DNA of 64,000 nucleotides, taken from positions 6,274,920 through 6,338,919 of the forward strand of contig JASKMD010000019.1 of NCBI GenBank assembly GCA_030144725.1. The letters run 5' to 3'. A program made the translations under genes and the position numbers. Position 1 is the first letter of the stretch. Each line of letters starts with the position of its first letter. The notes below the pieces were generated by a model. The model was not told the origin of the DNA. It searched no databases and saw only the letters and a program-made list of their open reading frames with translations. This document shows positions 54,453 to 64,000 of this stretch, piece by piece. Source of the stretch: Haematococcus lacustris. Taxonomy: Eukaryota > Chlorophyta > Chlorophyceae > Chlamydomonadales > Haematococcaceae.

Positions 54453-55562
54453 TCACCATACGGCGCCAATGAGACAGGCTGTCAGCCAGTTAGGTGCCAG
54501 GCGCACCGGCTCCTCTGCAGCCCTCTGCCTCGCATCTTGCATCACCTGCACTGCATGCACACACGCATACACACCTACCGCTGATGCCGGCGACTGCCCC
54601 GCCTTTGCTGCTGTTGACGATGTCATCCCGCAACCCCTAACAGTCATCCTGCTGCCACTGCTGCTGCTGCTGCTGCTGCTGCTGGCGTCGCGTAGTGTAA
54701 GGCCAGAACGATGTCACTCTGCAGCCCCTGGCAGCGATCCCACTACTGCTGCTGCTGCTGGCGTTGTGATGCTGTTCTGCAACTCTTCTGGTGCTGGTGA
54801 TGCAGTGGCTGCAGGGACTCATGCTCTTCCAAGAAAAGTCCAGCTGGAGAGCCCTGGTCATTTGCCAGTGCTGGCACTGCTGCTGGTCGTGCAGCTGCCG
54901 CAAGGGGGCAACTGTCCTGTCCGTGCTGCCACTGACGGTGGTCCTGCTGCTGTGGAGGCTGCAGGGGTGTCTTCCCAAGTACCTCGTGGGGGATGAGGTG
55001 TATAGCCAGCCAGATGAGGGCCGGCAGCAGGATCAGGTCGTCCAGCAGCCCCAGGATGGGGATGAAGTCAGGGATGAGGTCTACAGGGCTCAGGGCGTAG
55101 CACAGCGCCTGGGAGCAACAACACCGCCACCAATCAGACTGGCATAAAGATAGCGCAAGGCTGCGAGTGAGGGGTGTGGTGTGAGAGGTAAGGGCGGGCG
55201 GCTGGGAGATGGGGCTGAGGGCATGGGGGCAAAGGAGCTGCCCACCAGCCAAGGCAACAGTGGCATGGGATCACGGGCTTAGGCTCTAGCACAGTGCTAG
55301 GGCTCCCCCGGATAAGATGACATGTCTGCCTGCCTGCCTGGGCTGCTGTTCCTGCATGGCTACTACTCGTGGGCAAGAGCTCACAATGAATGGGATCGCT
55401 TTAGTGTACCACGCTGTTCTTGCGTCCTGCGGCAATGGATAGACGGTACGCGATGAACATCTACATCGCTAGATCTTGCCCATGCCGCACATTTGCCGCG
55501 TAGTATAATGCCAGGACTTCGCGCTTGAGAGCCCGGGCAGCACTCTCTAATCGCTGTAACAT
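54453..55562 (-). CDS. DUF1232 (YkvA-like) small membrane protein
   Basis: Four exons on minus: 55491-55562, 55385-55426, 54983-55108 and 54453-54545, all phase 0 with GT-AG introns; 110 residues in total. The protein runs [34 protein letters not shown], then the DUF1232 signature [20 protein letters not shown] and [20 protein letters not shown], then [20 protein letters not shown], ending IGAVW. The PxDLIPDxxPxxGxxDD core is diagnostic. The hydrophobic stretches suggest two membrane-associated helices. The biochemical role of this family is unknown. An in-frame TGA just upstream supports the ATG at 55562. Confidence 0.9.
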
Positions 55563-56416
55563 CGCGTGCGACACTCAGCGTCGACCGCAGTAGAAGTTGG
55601 AGGAAGAGAAGGGGTATTGGAAGAAGACTGTGCACCAGCGGTTTTGCAGACTCTGCTGAATGCTGTGGCATGCTGAGCCGCCGCGTGCATTTTCAACCTT
55701 CAGCTGTTGCAGGTCAATGAAGGCCTCCTGCACCTTACTGAGAGAGGTTCCCAACTCAGCAACCTCAGCCTGGAGGTACGGCCTTTGCCTGAGGAGTCGG
55801 CCTCAGCTCATGTCGTCTCTTCCTTGTTGGCAGCAGCCACCCTGCCATTTGGGAACTGTAGACAGCCTAGTGAGTTGTAAAGCTGCTGCATTGCTTCACT
55901 CTAAGCCCTGCTCTGCTTCCTTATGGCCGCGGTTGAGGTGGTGGGCTGTGGGGGGCAAAGGGAAATGCTGGGCCGTGGGGGGGCGTAGGTAGGTATGGGC
56001 TGGGAGGTGGGGGGTTTGGAGCTGGTGGCGGATGGCTAGAAGGTGACGAAGCAGGGAAGTGGGGGCTGGTGCCTTCTGACACTGAACTCTTTGCGCACAG
56101 GACCGATTGCTACGAAACGCGGACCTTGGAACGCAGCTCGGGCTAGCAAGGAGCGAAGTGTCGGAGCCGTTTGAAAACTAACGAGCGGACGTGCTTCCAT
56201 GGACCGAAACGCCGAAGAGGTCAGTGTGACCCTAACCCAAACTCTACCGCAACCGACAACGAGTCACATTTTCGATTGCCGGCTGGCTGGTCAGCTAGCA
56301 GGCAAGCAGGCAGGCCGCGATGGCCCCGGCACTACAGATGTACGGTAGCAGGAGGGCGGTAGGGTTCAAAGGTTGCTACAACCTGCTCGTCACGACACAC
56401 CAGCAAGGGTCGTCGC
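55563..56416. other. Spacer between DUF1232 and sppA, one ambiguous exon-like block
   Basis: At 55690-55785 both strands are open with splice-like borders: minus reads AEVAELGTSLSKVQEAFIDL (coiled-coil-like), plus reads VNEGLLHLTERGSQLSNLSL. A possible plus terminal exon (DRLLRNADLGTQLGLARSEV) follows at about 56101. I cannot decide whether any is real. Confidence 0.3.
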
Positions 56417-59400
56417 TTAGCGCACGCTGCGGGCCAGCATGTCAGCGTCCATGGAGTACAGGCACACGCCATTCATATGCGCAGCCCCATCGGCCACTGC
56501 CGAAGCCAACTCCGCCGGAATGCCGCTGCCGACCCCGCCCGCAACGCCCCCAACTGCCCCACCCGAGCCCGCGTGGCCGTTTAGTAGGATACGCGCCATC
56601 GCCGCCTCCAATAGGCTCGTCCATGCGCCCAATGACGCGTTCGCTGTCAGACCCCACGAAGCCGGATCGTGGTGGTCCGATAAAGCGACGCCGGAGGTGG
56701 GATCAATGGCAGGCTGGCTCACAGCTTGCAGCAGGCGCATGACCCATGGGGTGCGGCGAGGAGGAAAATCAAACACCATGACCTGCGAGTAGACAAATTG
56801 CACGCAGGCCACCCACCTCCTTGCAGACGAGCCACCCTTCCTCATGAAACTTACTCATCTTGCATGCCATAGTCTCCTTTCCGTTCCTTCCAGCGCCTCT
56901 TTCCAGCGCCGCTTTCCACCTAACGTTCAGCTGACTCCCAGTTTTACACCTGGCTAACCCCCACCAAGTCAAGCACAGCCACGTAACCCCTACGGAACGT
57001 GTCCGCTATCTTAGTAGACCGAAAGGTGCTATGCTAGCGAAGGGTGCTATATATACCCTACAAAATGTGTTTTTATTATTTCTGTAATTTAAATACACTA
57101 AGCAGGCCATCCTAGACGTTCCAAGGTTCTGGTCTGGTCAATCCAGGTGGCATCTGATGCCACCACTGGTTGTTCTAAGGCCCCGTCCATCTTGCCAGCT
57201 CTAGCCCTCCCCCCACCAGCCCTCCCCCCTCACCGCATCCTCATCCACTGGCAGCCCAGCCAGCTTCTTGGCAGTTGCCACAGCCTCCTGCAAGCCCCCC
57301 AGCTCATCCACCAGCCCCACCTGCAGCTCACGTCATCACACGCATGGGACCAAGGGAGGAGGGAGTGGGTGACCGCCCTCTCATGTTGAGAGTCTCAACA
57401 TGTGCAGCCATACAAGCAGCCAAGCCCTGGCCAAGCGGCTTATGCCTGGCTGCCTGCTTAGGTGGTTCCCAGGCAAGAGCAAGTGCACATCAGGCTGGGG
57501 GCTCAGCGGTGTACCTTCACAACAGCATAGCAGGGCACGTGGCCCTCGGTGAGAGGAAATGGCTGGCTGGCTCACTATTGGCTCCACACTTGCACTGCCT
57601 GCTCCAAGGAATACCACTGGCCTCTTTGTCTCTGCTGCCCCTGCTGCCCCTGCTGCCCCTGCTGGCCCTGCTGCCCTGCTGCCCCTGCTGCCCCTGCTAC
57701 CCCTGCTACCCCTGCTGCCCCCGCTGGGTACCTTGAGTGCCTGCTGCCCAGTGAACACGCGGCCTCCTGCCAGAGGCCTGATGTCCTCCACACTCTTACC
57801 CCGCCCGGCCGCTACCTGCAGCACAAGGTGTGGACTGGGGGAAGGCAGGGCGGCAGCTAACAACACAGCTGGGGTCAGGGTCAGGGTCAGGGTCAGGGTC
57901 AGGGTCAGGGTCAGGGTCAGGGTCAGGGTCAGGGTCAGGGTCAGGGTCAGGGTCAGGGTTAGGATTGGGGCCAGGGCAGATTAACCCAGCTCACCTTTGA
58001 CAAGAAGTCCAAGTACAAATCATCGAGGAACCTGTTGATGAGGGCCTCCTGCACAGGGAAACATTTGCCAGATCAGGGCAGCATGTCAGGCCAGTTTAGT
58101 TGGGTTGGGTCGGGTCAAGTCGCATTCACCTACCTGCTGCTGGTTGGGAGTGGTGAAGGGCGAGAAGAGCGTAAGGTTGGGGCTGCCTGCCTCCATACTA
58201 GCTGGGTTGACCCCGTTGTCGACCAGAAGCTGTTGCACATCAAACTTACCTGAAGCCAGCATGCAGCACGCAGGGGTTGCAGTGTGAGCACGGAGTGGTG
58301 GTGTTGGCAGAACAGACTGAAGACTAAAGACCGCACAGCGTGCAGGTGCCTGCAGGTAGCTGGACTATACTAAGTCAAGAGGCTGCAACATGTCAAATGC
58401 CTAGCCAGCTGTTGACAGGCCAGACTTACCAATGACCACGCCTATGCTGCCAGTCAAGGTGCCCGGCTGAGCCACAACCCTGTCAGCTCCTGCCTGCACT
58501 TGAGACAGCACATCATACAAGGTGGTAGGAAGCTGGACCACGGAAAAAGCAGCAAGGCTCTTGACCTCGGGCGGCATAGGGCAGGCATTGCCATAGGCGC
58601 TTGTCAGCAGGCAGCATGGTGCATGCAGCTGGCAAGCGCATGGCGGCAAGAAGCAGAAACACATGGACACTCAGTGGCTTGGCTCCTGCATGCATGCAAG
58701 CTGGCCATCTGCTTGCCGAACAAAAGGCCACGGGACCTGCCTGCGGCGCACCGCGATGAACATGCCGCCGCTAGCTGCGACGTCGCCGCAGCTGACCACG
58801 ACGCGCTTGCCGGCCTGCCGCAGCGCCCCTAGCGCGTGGTGCACTGTGTCGCTGCCCAGGGCACTACCGCCTGGGGTATTTATGCGCAGTACTACTGCAT
58901 GCACATCGCGAGCCTCGGACAATCGCTGCAGCTGTGCTGCCAAGCGAGTGGCATCAATGACCTGCAAAAGTCAAGAGATCGCCAAGAGTGTGAGCATGCT
59001 CACTCATGTCAACCTGGGATCCGTAGACTGTCGAGGTATGTGTCAGTGTTCTCATGAGTCCACCTAGCTCTAATAGGCTGCTCCCCTGATATCTTCACTC
59101 CAGCTTCACAAGCAAGTGGCTGGCCAGGACTTCAGCTGCTGACCCAACCTCTGCCAGACCTCTTGCTGTTACCACCTGCCAAGCTATACCCCGCCTGCAG
59201 CCCCAAGATCCCACCTGCTGTCCAGCGGATGCAGGGCCTGTGAGCGGGCCTTGCACGATGGGTCCTGCCGCATGCACCACCGCCACTTTGGGCCTGCCCC
59301 TGCCTTCAGCCTTGCTCACCCAGCCTGCCCCCTCAGCACTGCGTTTGCCAGGGGGACAGCGGGGGCCACCCTCGCTGCTGTTGCTGCCAATCTGCACAGC

Positions 59401-62400
59401 ATGGGGCAGGTGCAAGGGTTGGAGAAGGGGCGGGGGTAGGGGCAGGGGCAACTGTGGAACTGTAGCTCAGCAAAGGTGCACATGCATAAACAAACACGCA
59501 TGTATTCTGGCAGCTTAGGGCGTGTACCTTTGCAGCCTTCTCTCTGCCAGCGCTGAGGAAGCCTGCCCATGGACTGCTCAGCAGCCACCCCTCAGACCGA
59601 GCATTCTTTGTGGACTCCGCCAGCTCCTGTCACATCAAATGCCACACATTTCGGATGCCTGTCGGGCTGCTATCATGTCACCATAGACCGGGCACCATTC
59701 CGGCAGCAGCAACACGTCAGGAACAAACGCAAGAGGCACATCACAAGGAGCGGTGGCGTGGTCGTGCAAGCGCAGAACGAAGCAGCGCGCCTTAATGGCC
59801 AGGTACCGCGTGAGTGAGATCCGCGGCAAGCGGTCGTCCACATCCTCCGCAGCGCTCTCCCCGCCCTTCCGCCGTTCCTTCGCGCGCTCAATCTCCAAGA
59901 CCCGTGCACTCTTCTTCAAGCCTGCCAGCAACTGCGTCCCAGTGCAGTGGCACACGCACACATTTCAGTGAGTATGAGCGACCCGAGCCCACCGCTGCTG
60001 CGCTGCTGGGCTTCATCAGGCACCTAGACCGCGCTCTAGTCCCTGCTTCAAAGCTCGCAAGCGGGCTCATGAGCATTGACAATAGAACTCACTAGCTATT
60101 GCGACGCCTCTCTCTCTCAGTCACGTAGGGTTACTCTGCACGCACCTGGTCCTTGTGCTGAAGCTGGTTGACTACCCAGGATGCTGCAGCCGCGGGGCCC
60201 AAGAGCGGGGCCTCTTCAACCACCGCCTCCACCTCACTCCTGCTCACACCTCGCGAGACTGCCACACCTTCCCACATCTGGCTACCCAGATCCTGCAGAC
60301 ACCAGCGGGTTAGCGCACAGCTGGAGGCACGGGCAGGAGGTGCGCGCAGCGCCGAGCGCTTAGCGTCCCTTTCCTCGCGGTTTGAGGCTAGTTTCGAACT
60401 GCAACTAACAATCCGATTTCCCAGCTTTGAGTTGCGGCAGGCGCCCTAGTTCCCTGCGCTGCCCCACCTATTCCCTCACTGTGTATGCCTGCAGCTTGGC
60501 TTTCAACACATATGTGTGCCAAGGTTCGCTGGTGTTGCACCCGGCTGCCCGCCTACCCCCTGACACCCCTGCTACGCACCACCTCCAGCCTAGCTTGGCT
60601 TGGCTGCATCTTGGCTTGGCTGGCTTGGCTGCATCTTGGCTGGCTTGGCTTGGCTGCATCTTGGCTTGGCTTGGCTGGCTTGGCTTGGCTTGGCTGCATC
60701 TTGGCTTGTCTGGCTTGGCTTGGCTGGCCTCAACAGCCTGGCTTGGCTGCATGGCCCCTTTTCAGCTGTGAGCAGCTGCCAGGGTGCACCACCCGGTGTG
60801 GATCATGGGGGGGCCTGGCAGCAGCTGCTAGCCACCTGCCTGCAGCAGTGCCTGAGTGTTAGCCTGGTGGGCGGGTGTCCAGCCTGTCTGCGTGAACATG
60901 TGGCCAGCGGTCTTGTAGTCCTCCCTGGTGTAGAAGATGGGTGCGACCTGCAGTGGCGCGGGAGACAGAGGTCACACATGCGGTATGTGTGACATGTATA
61001 ACATGCGTGACATGTGTAACATGTGTGACATGTTTTCCAAGGGGATAGGGAATAGGGAGACAGAGGTCACACATGCGATATGTGTGACATGTGTAACATG
61101 TGTTACATGTTTTCCAAGGGGATAGAAGGGGCATGGGAACGGTGGATGGGGAGGGCAGGGAGGGCGGAATGGAGCTGCCTAAGGTTACTACCTACCCTAC
61201 CCTACCCATCACCACTAAACTGCCCATCACCTCTACCCACTCATCTTGGCTCCCATGCTCGCAGCCCCAAGCAGACAAAGCTTAGCTGCTCACTATCACT
61301 TGTGACACTTGTGACACTGAGCAATCTCAATGGGTCAGCTACAATAGGCCACAAGGGGCACAGTAACCGCTTGCTCCTGCCTCCCTCTTTCTTCGTCGGC
61401 CTTCAGCCCTTCCTTGCCTGCCCTGCCCCACTGCCCCTGACCTCCCAGCCTCCACCACCAATGCAACCTCTGCAAACAGGCAGCCTTCACCTTCAGCTTG
61501 TCAAGCAGGCCGCGCAAGAACAGCATCTGGCTCTGTAGGCCCAGCAGCCCCACTGAGCCCAGGGGCTGCATCACAACCTGGCAGCAAGGAAAGCAGGTAC
61601 CCAGGCAGTAAGCAGGAAAGCAGGCAGGTAGCTGACCAGACAGCAAGCAGGCAGGTAGGTATCCAGACGGTAAGCAGGCAAGCAGGCAAGCAGGTGAGTG
61701 GCCGGGTGAGCATGTAGGAAAAGCAAGTGGCCGCACAGCGGTGCAACACGACAACACGACTCGGCCCTATAGCGACACAGCATGCTCACACGCTAGCGCA
61801 ACGGGCGACGGCACCACACACCGTCTCGGCAGCCGAAGCCAAGTAATATTGCGCGCTGCCGTTCTGGCCCGCCTCGCCAAAAGTCGGCGCGAAAGCTGTT
61901 GTAGTGGCGCCACGAGGGGCGGCGGCCAGGCGGAAGCGTAGTATCGCGTCGCGCACTTCCTACGGCAGCCTGGCACACTTAGCATGCATTGTGCTGATCA
62001 ACGAAGGCTTGAACTGTAAGGCTGCACAGACCACCTGTCAGTGCACGGGCAGAGGTGGAGGCAATGAAAGGGATTGTTGATCTAGAAGTGGCTGGGGCGC
62101 AATGTGTGAGGTGTGCAAAGCAAGGTGCAAGGTGAGAGTGAGGTGTGGAGTACCAAGTGAGGTGTGGAGTGAGGTGAGGTGTGGAGTACCAAGTGAGGTG
62201 TGGAGTACCAAGTGAGGTGTGAGGAGCGGTTACCTGTATGGTGGCAGGGCCCCCCAGGTGGTCCCTGTCCCCCACAAGCAGCAGCAGGCCTTGCACCCGG
62301 CTGTCCTGTCCCGCTAGCTGCAGACCGCGCACCACCCGCCGCAGCTCTACCTGGAGGGCATGCCTGGCTGGAGGAAGTCAGGGTTGAGCGCAGGGTCGGG

Positions 62401-63411
62401 GGCAGGGGCAGGGGCAGGGTCGGGGTCAGGGTCAGGGGCAACGCTGGGGAGATGAGAAGGGTGCTGAGTGAGGCTCAGGTTCAACATGTCATATGCTGTG
62501 GTACTCACGAGTCTTGCCATAACCAACACACTCGCAGAGGCTGTCATGAGCTTTGCTGGGATTGAGGCTAGACCTCTCATCCTGCACAGCCATTGCGACC
62601 TCCTCAAGCAGCCATCACCTGCAATCTGTCTAGCAGGCCCCAATGGAACAGCAGCTGGCTCAGCAGCCCTGGCCGGGTCCAACTCACTTGCCTACTTAGG
62701 AAACCCAGCTTGCCTTGCCTGGCCTTACCCCACCTTGCCTAGGTAGGACCCTGCTTGCCTGGCCTGACCCCACCTTGCCTGCACCACCACCCCTGATCAA
62801 GGCCAGCGGGTCAGCCAATGGGCTGCTGGCCTGCTCAACGACACGCAGCCTCTCCAGGTCCAGCTCCACCACAAACTCCTCAGGCAGTTGCTTGTCTGCC
62901 TGCGCAGCCACCACTGCCACAGCAGCAGCCATCACAATGCCGGCTAAAGGGTAGGAGGCCTGATGAGACGGCTGCCAGGCAGGTGAGGGCTGGTAGGGCA
63001 AGGCAGATAAATGACAGGGCCTGTATGTGGGGCATGCTGGGGCTGATCCATGGCAGTGGCTGCTTGATAATCAATGGTATGGCTGCTTTTACGACTATAC
63101 CTACTCACGTGTTGTGCTGATCAATGGCAGTGTGAGAGTGTCTGGTGCCTGCCAGCCTGCCTTCCTGGATTTGTGCCTTCCTGACTCACTCTGGCTGCTT
63201 GCCAGCGAGCAACAGCCAGTGCCAGGGAGCTAGCCAGGGCTCCAGCCCCCAGAACAGCCAGACCCCTGCCCGCCACTTTTCTGCTGGTACTCAGCACGCC
63301 TCGTAGGCTGCACCGCAGGGGCAGGAACAAGCATGTTGTTTCGTGATTGTGAGAGGACGAGGGTGTAACGGACCTTGCCATCGCAGCGGGCTGCAGCGGC
63401 GACTGCGACAT
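56417..63411 (-). CDS. SPPA: SppA-type signal peptide peptidase (protease IV), probably plastidial
   Basis: Model of 17 exons (minus): 63190-63411, 62791-62959, 62234-62367, 61822-61959, 61491-61577, 60840-60947, 60146-60292, 59807-59931, 59528-59573, 59215-59391, 58752-58961, 58430-58493, 58134-58249, 57995-58048, 57732-57815, 57234-57320, 56417-56782. The sum is 2,334 nt, 777 residues, in phase throughout. The N-terminus is basic/Ser-rich with hydrophobic stretches (transit peptide or anchor). The first SppA half runs from QDSRVQGLLLLVG to the general-base Lys at K262 (REDYKTAGHMF). The second half has the Ser nucleophile S515 (CGDVAASGGMFIA), then VVAQPGTLTGSIGVV and GGRVFTGQQALKVGLVDELG. 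This is the Lys/Ser dyad of protease IV. Plant SppA is thylakoid-associated; location here is inference. Intron 6 uses a GC donor. No operon context. Confidence 0.93.
57633..57722. repeat. (CTGCTGCCC)-type repeat in sppA intron
   Basis: Nonamer-like CTGCCC/CTG units in the intron between exons 15 and 16. Confidence 0.85.
57874..57962. repeat. (GGGTCA)n array in sppA intron
   Basis: About 14 hexanucleotide units between exons 14 and 15. A shorter (GGGGCA/GGGTCA) patch lies at 62396-62440 in another sppA intron. Confidence 0.95.
60590..60745. repeat. TTGGC-rich minisatellite in sppA intron
   Basis: Units of GGCTTGGCTGCATCTTGGCT type in the intron between exons 6 and 7. Confidence 0.9.
60970..61115. 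repeat. ACATGTGTAACATG-type repeat with two long direct copies
   Basis: Within the intron between exons 5 and 6: GAGACAGAGGTCACACATGC and the following TGTGACATGT units occur twice, about 94 bp apart, ending TGTTTTCCAAGGGGATAG each time. Confidence 0.85.
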
Positions 63412-63860
63412 CTAGCCTTGGGAAACGAGAAAGGAGGGGAAAGGAGAGAAGCAATGAGGACGCGTAACGCGGCTTCCAACGTCTATTGCCACTTCACTAG
63501 CTTCACTCGCATCAGACCTAGCTTCACATGCTGGCATGAGCTCCAGGGTTGGCAAGCTGGTTTTTCGCATGCACGAGACAAGAACAAACGTGCTGAGAAT
63601 GCAGCGACATTATACGAAGCATGATAACTGCTCTCTAGGGACTAAGGGGTTAAGCAACAAGTGCGTACAACATGAACATCAGAACGCGGACGAGTAGAGC
63701 CAACTTTGACCATGTCACAGATGTTTTGAAACGTATCGCCTAATGCCTTAACGGAGGGTCGTGTAACGAACGCACCTGCTATTAGAGCTACAGAGTGTGT
63801 TAGGTGCAATACTGCAGACTTCGTAATCAAGCGAGCAGCGCCTTTGAGGCAGGGCGCGAA
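63412..63860. promoter_or_regulatory. Divergent promoter region, sppA / PSMB3
   Basis: 449 bp between the sppA start (minus) and the proteasome beta-3 start (plus). It must hold both 5' UTRs and promoters. No TATA box is obvious. Confidence 0.6.
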
Positions 63861-64000
63861 ATGTCAATCTTTGAGTACAATGGCGCTGCCATCATCGCGA
63901 TGGCTGGCAAGAACTGTGTAGCAATAGGTTCTGACTTGCGCTTCGGCGTCCAGCTCCAAACAATCACTACAGACTGCCCCAAGGTGTTCAAGGTCCACGA
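63861..64000 (+). CDS. PBC1: 20S proteasome subunit beta type-3 (N-terminus; gene runs off the window)
   Basis: ATG at 63861 opens a frame to the window end: [46 protein letters not shown]. The NGA(A)..[17 protein letters not shown]...D..K segment is characteristic of beta-3, a non-catalytic beta-ring subunit of the 20S core. It has no propeptide and no N-terminal catalytic Thr, as expected for beta-3. The first 140 nt contain no intron. Confidence 0.95.
   Translation, partial: MSIFEYNGAAIIAMAGKNCVAIGSDLRFGVQLQTITTDCPKVFKVH

Noticed and set aside
55690..55785. SNARE-like exon on the plus strand (LLHLTERGSQLSNLSL)
   Set aside because: Too short, no adjoining exon continues a SNARE motif, and the opposite strand is equally open.
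56769..56990. Separate 5' exon starting MACKM upstream of the last sppA exon
   Set aside because: The splice phase does not fit, and the 56417-56782 exon joins in phase to sppA exon 16.
57870..57965. Interstitial telomere
   Set aside because: The unit is GGGTCA, not a plant or algal telomere repeat (TTTAGGG or TTTTAGGG).
61979..62035. sppA exon reading LTVQAFVDQHNAC
   Set aside because: It ends in a stop without a donor, whereas the exon at 61822-61959 (EVRDAILRFR) continues the family sequence in phase.

Overview
Most of this window is one large nested transposon cluster, with ordinary nuclear genes of a green alga at its right edge. GC-rich sequence, short exons with GT-AG introns, huge (CCCAG)n arrays and the element types all suggest a volvocalean chlorophyte. 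Haematococcus is my best guess, from memory of similar repeats and not verified.

Left flank (1-5302). A frame-broken TnpB/Fanzor-like C-terminus (31-779) is followed by a gene-free stretch. Next comes a 661-codon DDE-like ORF with a C-terminal SAP-like segment (2152-4137, minus), then a short 3' fragment of the LINE described below.

Centre (5317-52229). This 46.9 kb is, by my reading, a single Dualen-type non-LTR retrotransposon on the minus strand, bounded by a 14-bp target duplication and broken open by later insertions. Removing the insertions at their target duplications leaves about 10.2 kb with one uninterrupted 3,348-codon frame. It encodes 38-aa repeats, a canonical 2A motif, two Josephin-like cysteine protease domains, an APE endonuclease, reverse transcriptase, a PHD finger, RNase H, a CCHC finger and a PD-(D/E)XK (RLE-type) endonuclease. 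The insertions are: elements A (7392-11472), B (13203-17305) and D (17974-26620), non-coding CAC-ended elements with 2-bp target duplications and subterminal arrays of short palindromes; element C (44020-46293, 7-bp duplication); and an L1-like LINE (26743-43507) flanked by an 837-bp direct duplication of the Dualen sequence. That LINE is itself split by a 6.2-kb chromovirus (Gypsy LTR element, 27825-34056) with identical LTRs.

Right flank (52244-64000). After about 2.2 kb of microsatellites and unassigned sequence come a 4-exon DUF1232 membrane-protein gene (54453-55562, minus), a 17-exon SppA protease gene (56417-63411, minus) and, diverging from it across a 449-bp spacer, the start of proteasome subunit beta-3 (63861 to the window end, plus).

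Relative order: Dualen landed first and the L1-like LINE second. Elements C, B and D each occupy only one copy of the 837-bp duplication, so they came later, and the chromovirus entered the LINE later still. Element A cannot be ordered against the LINE.
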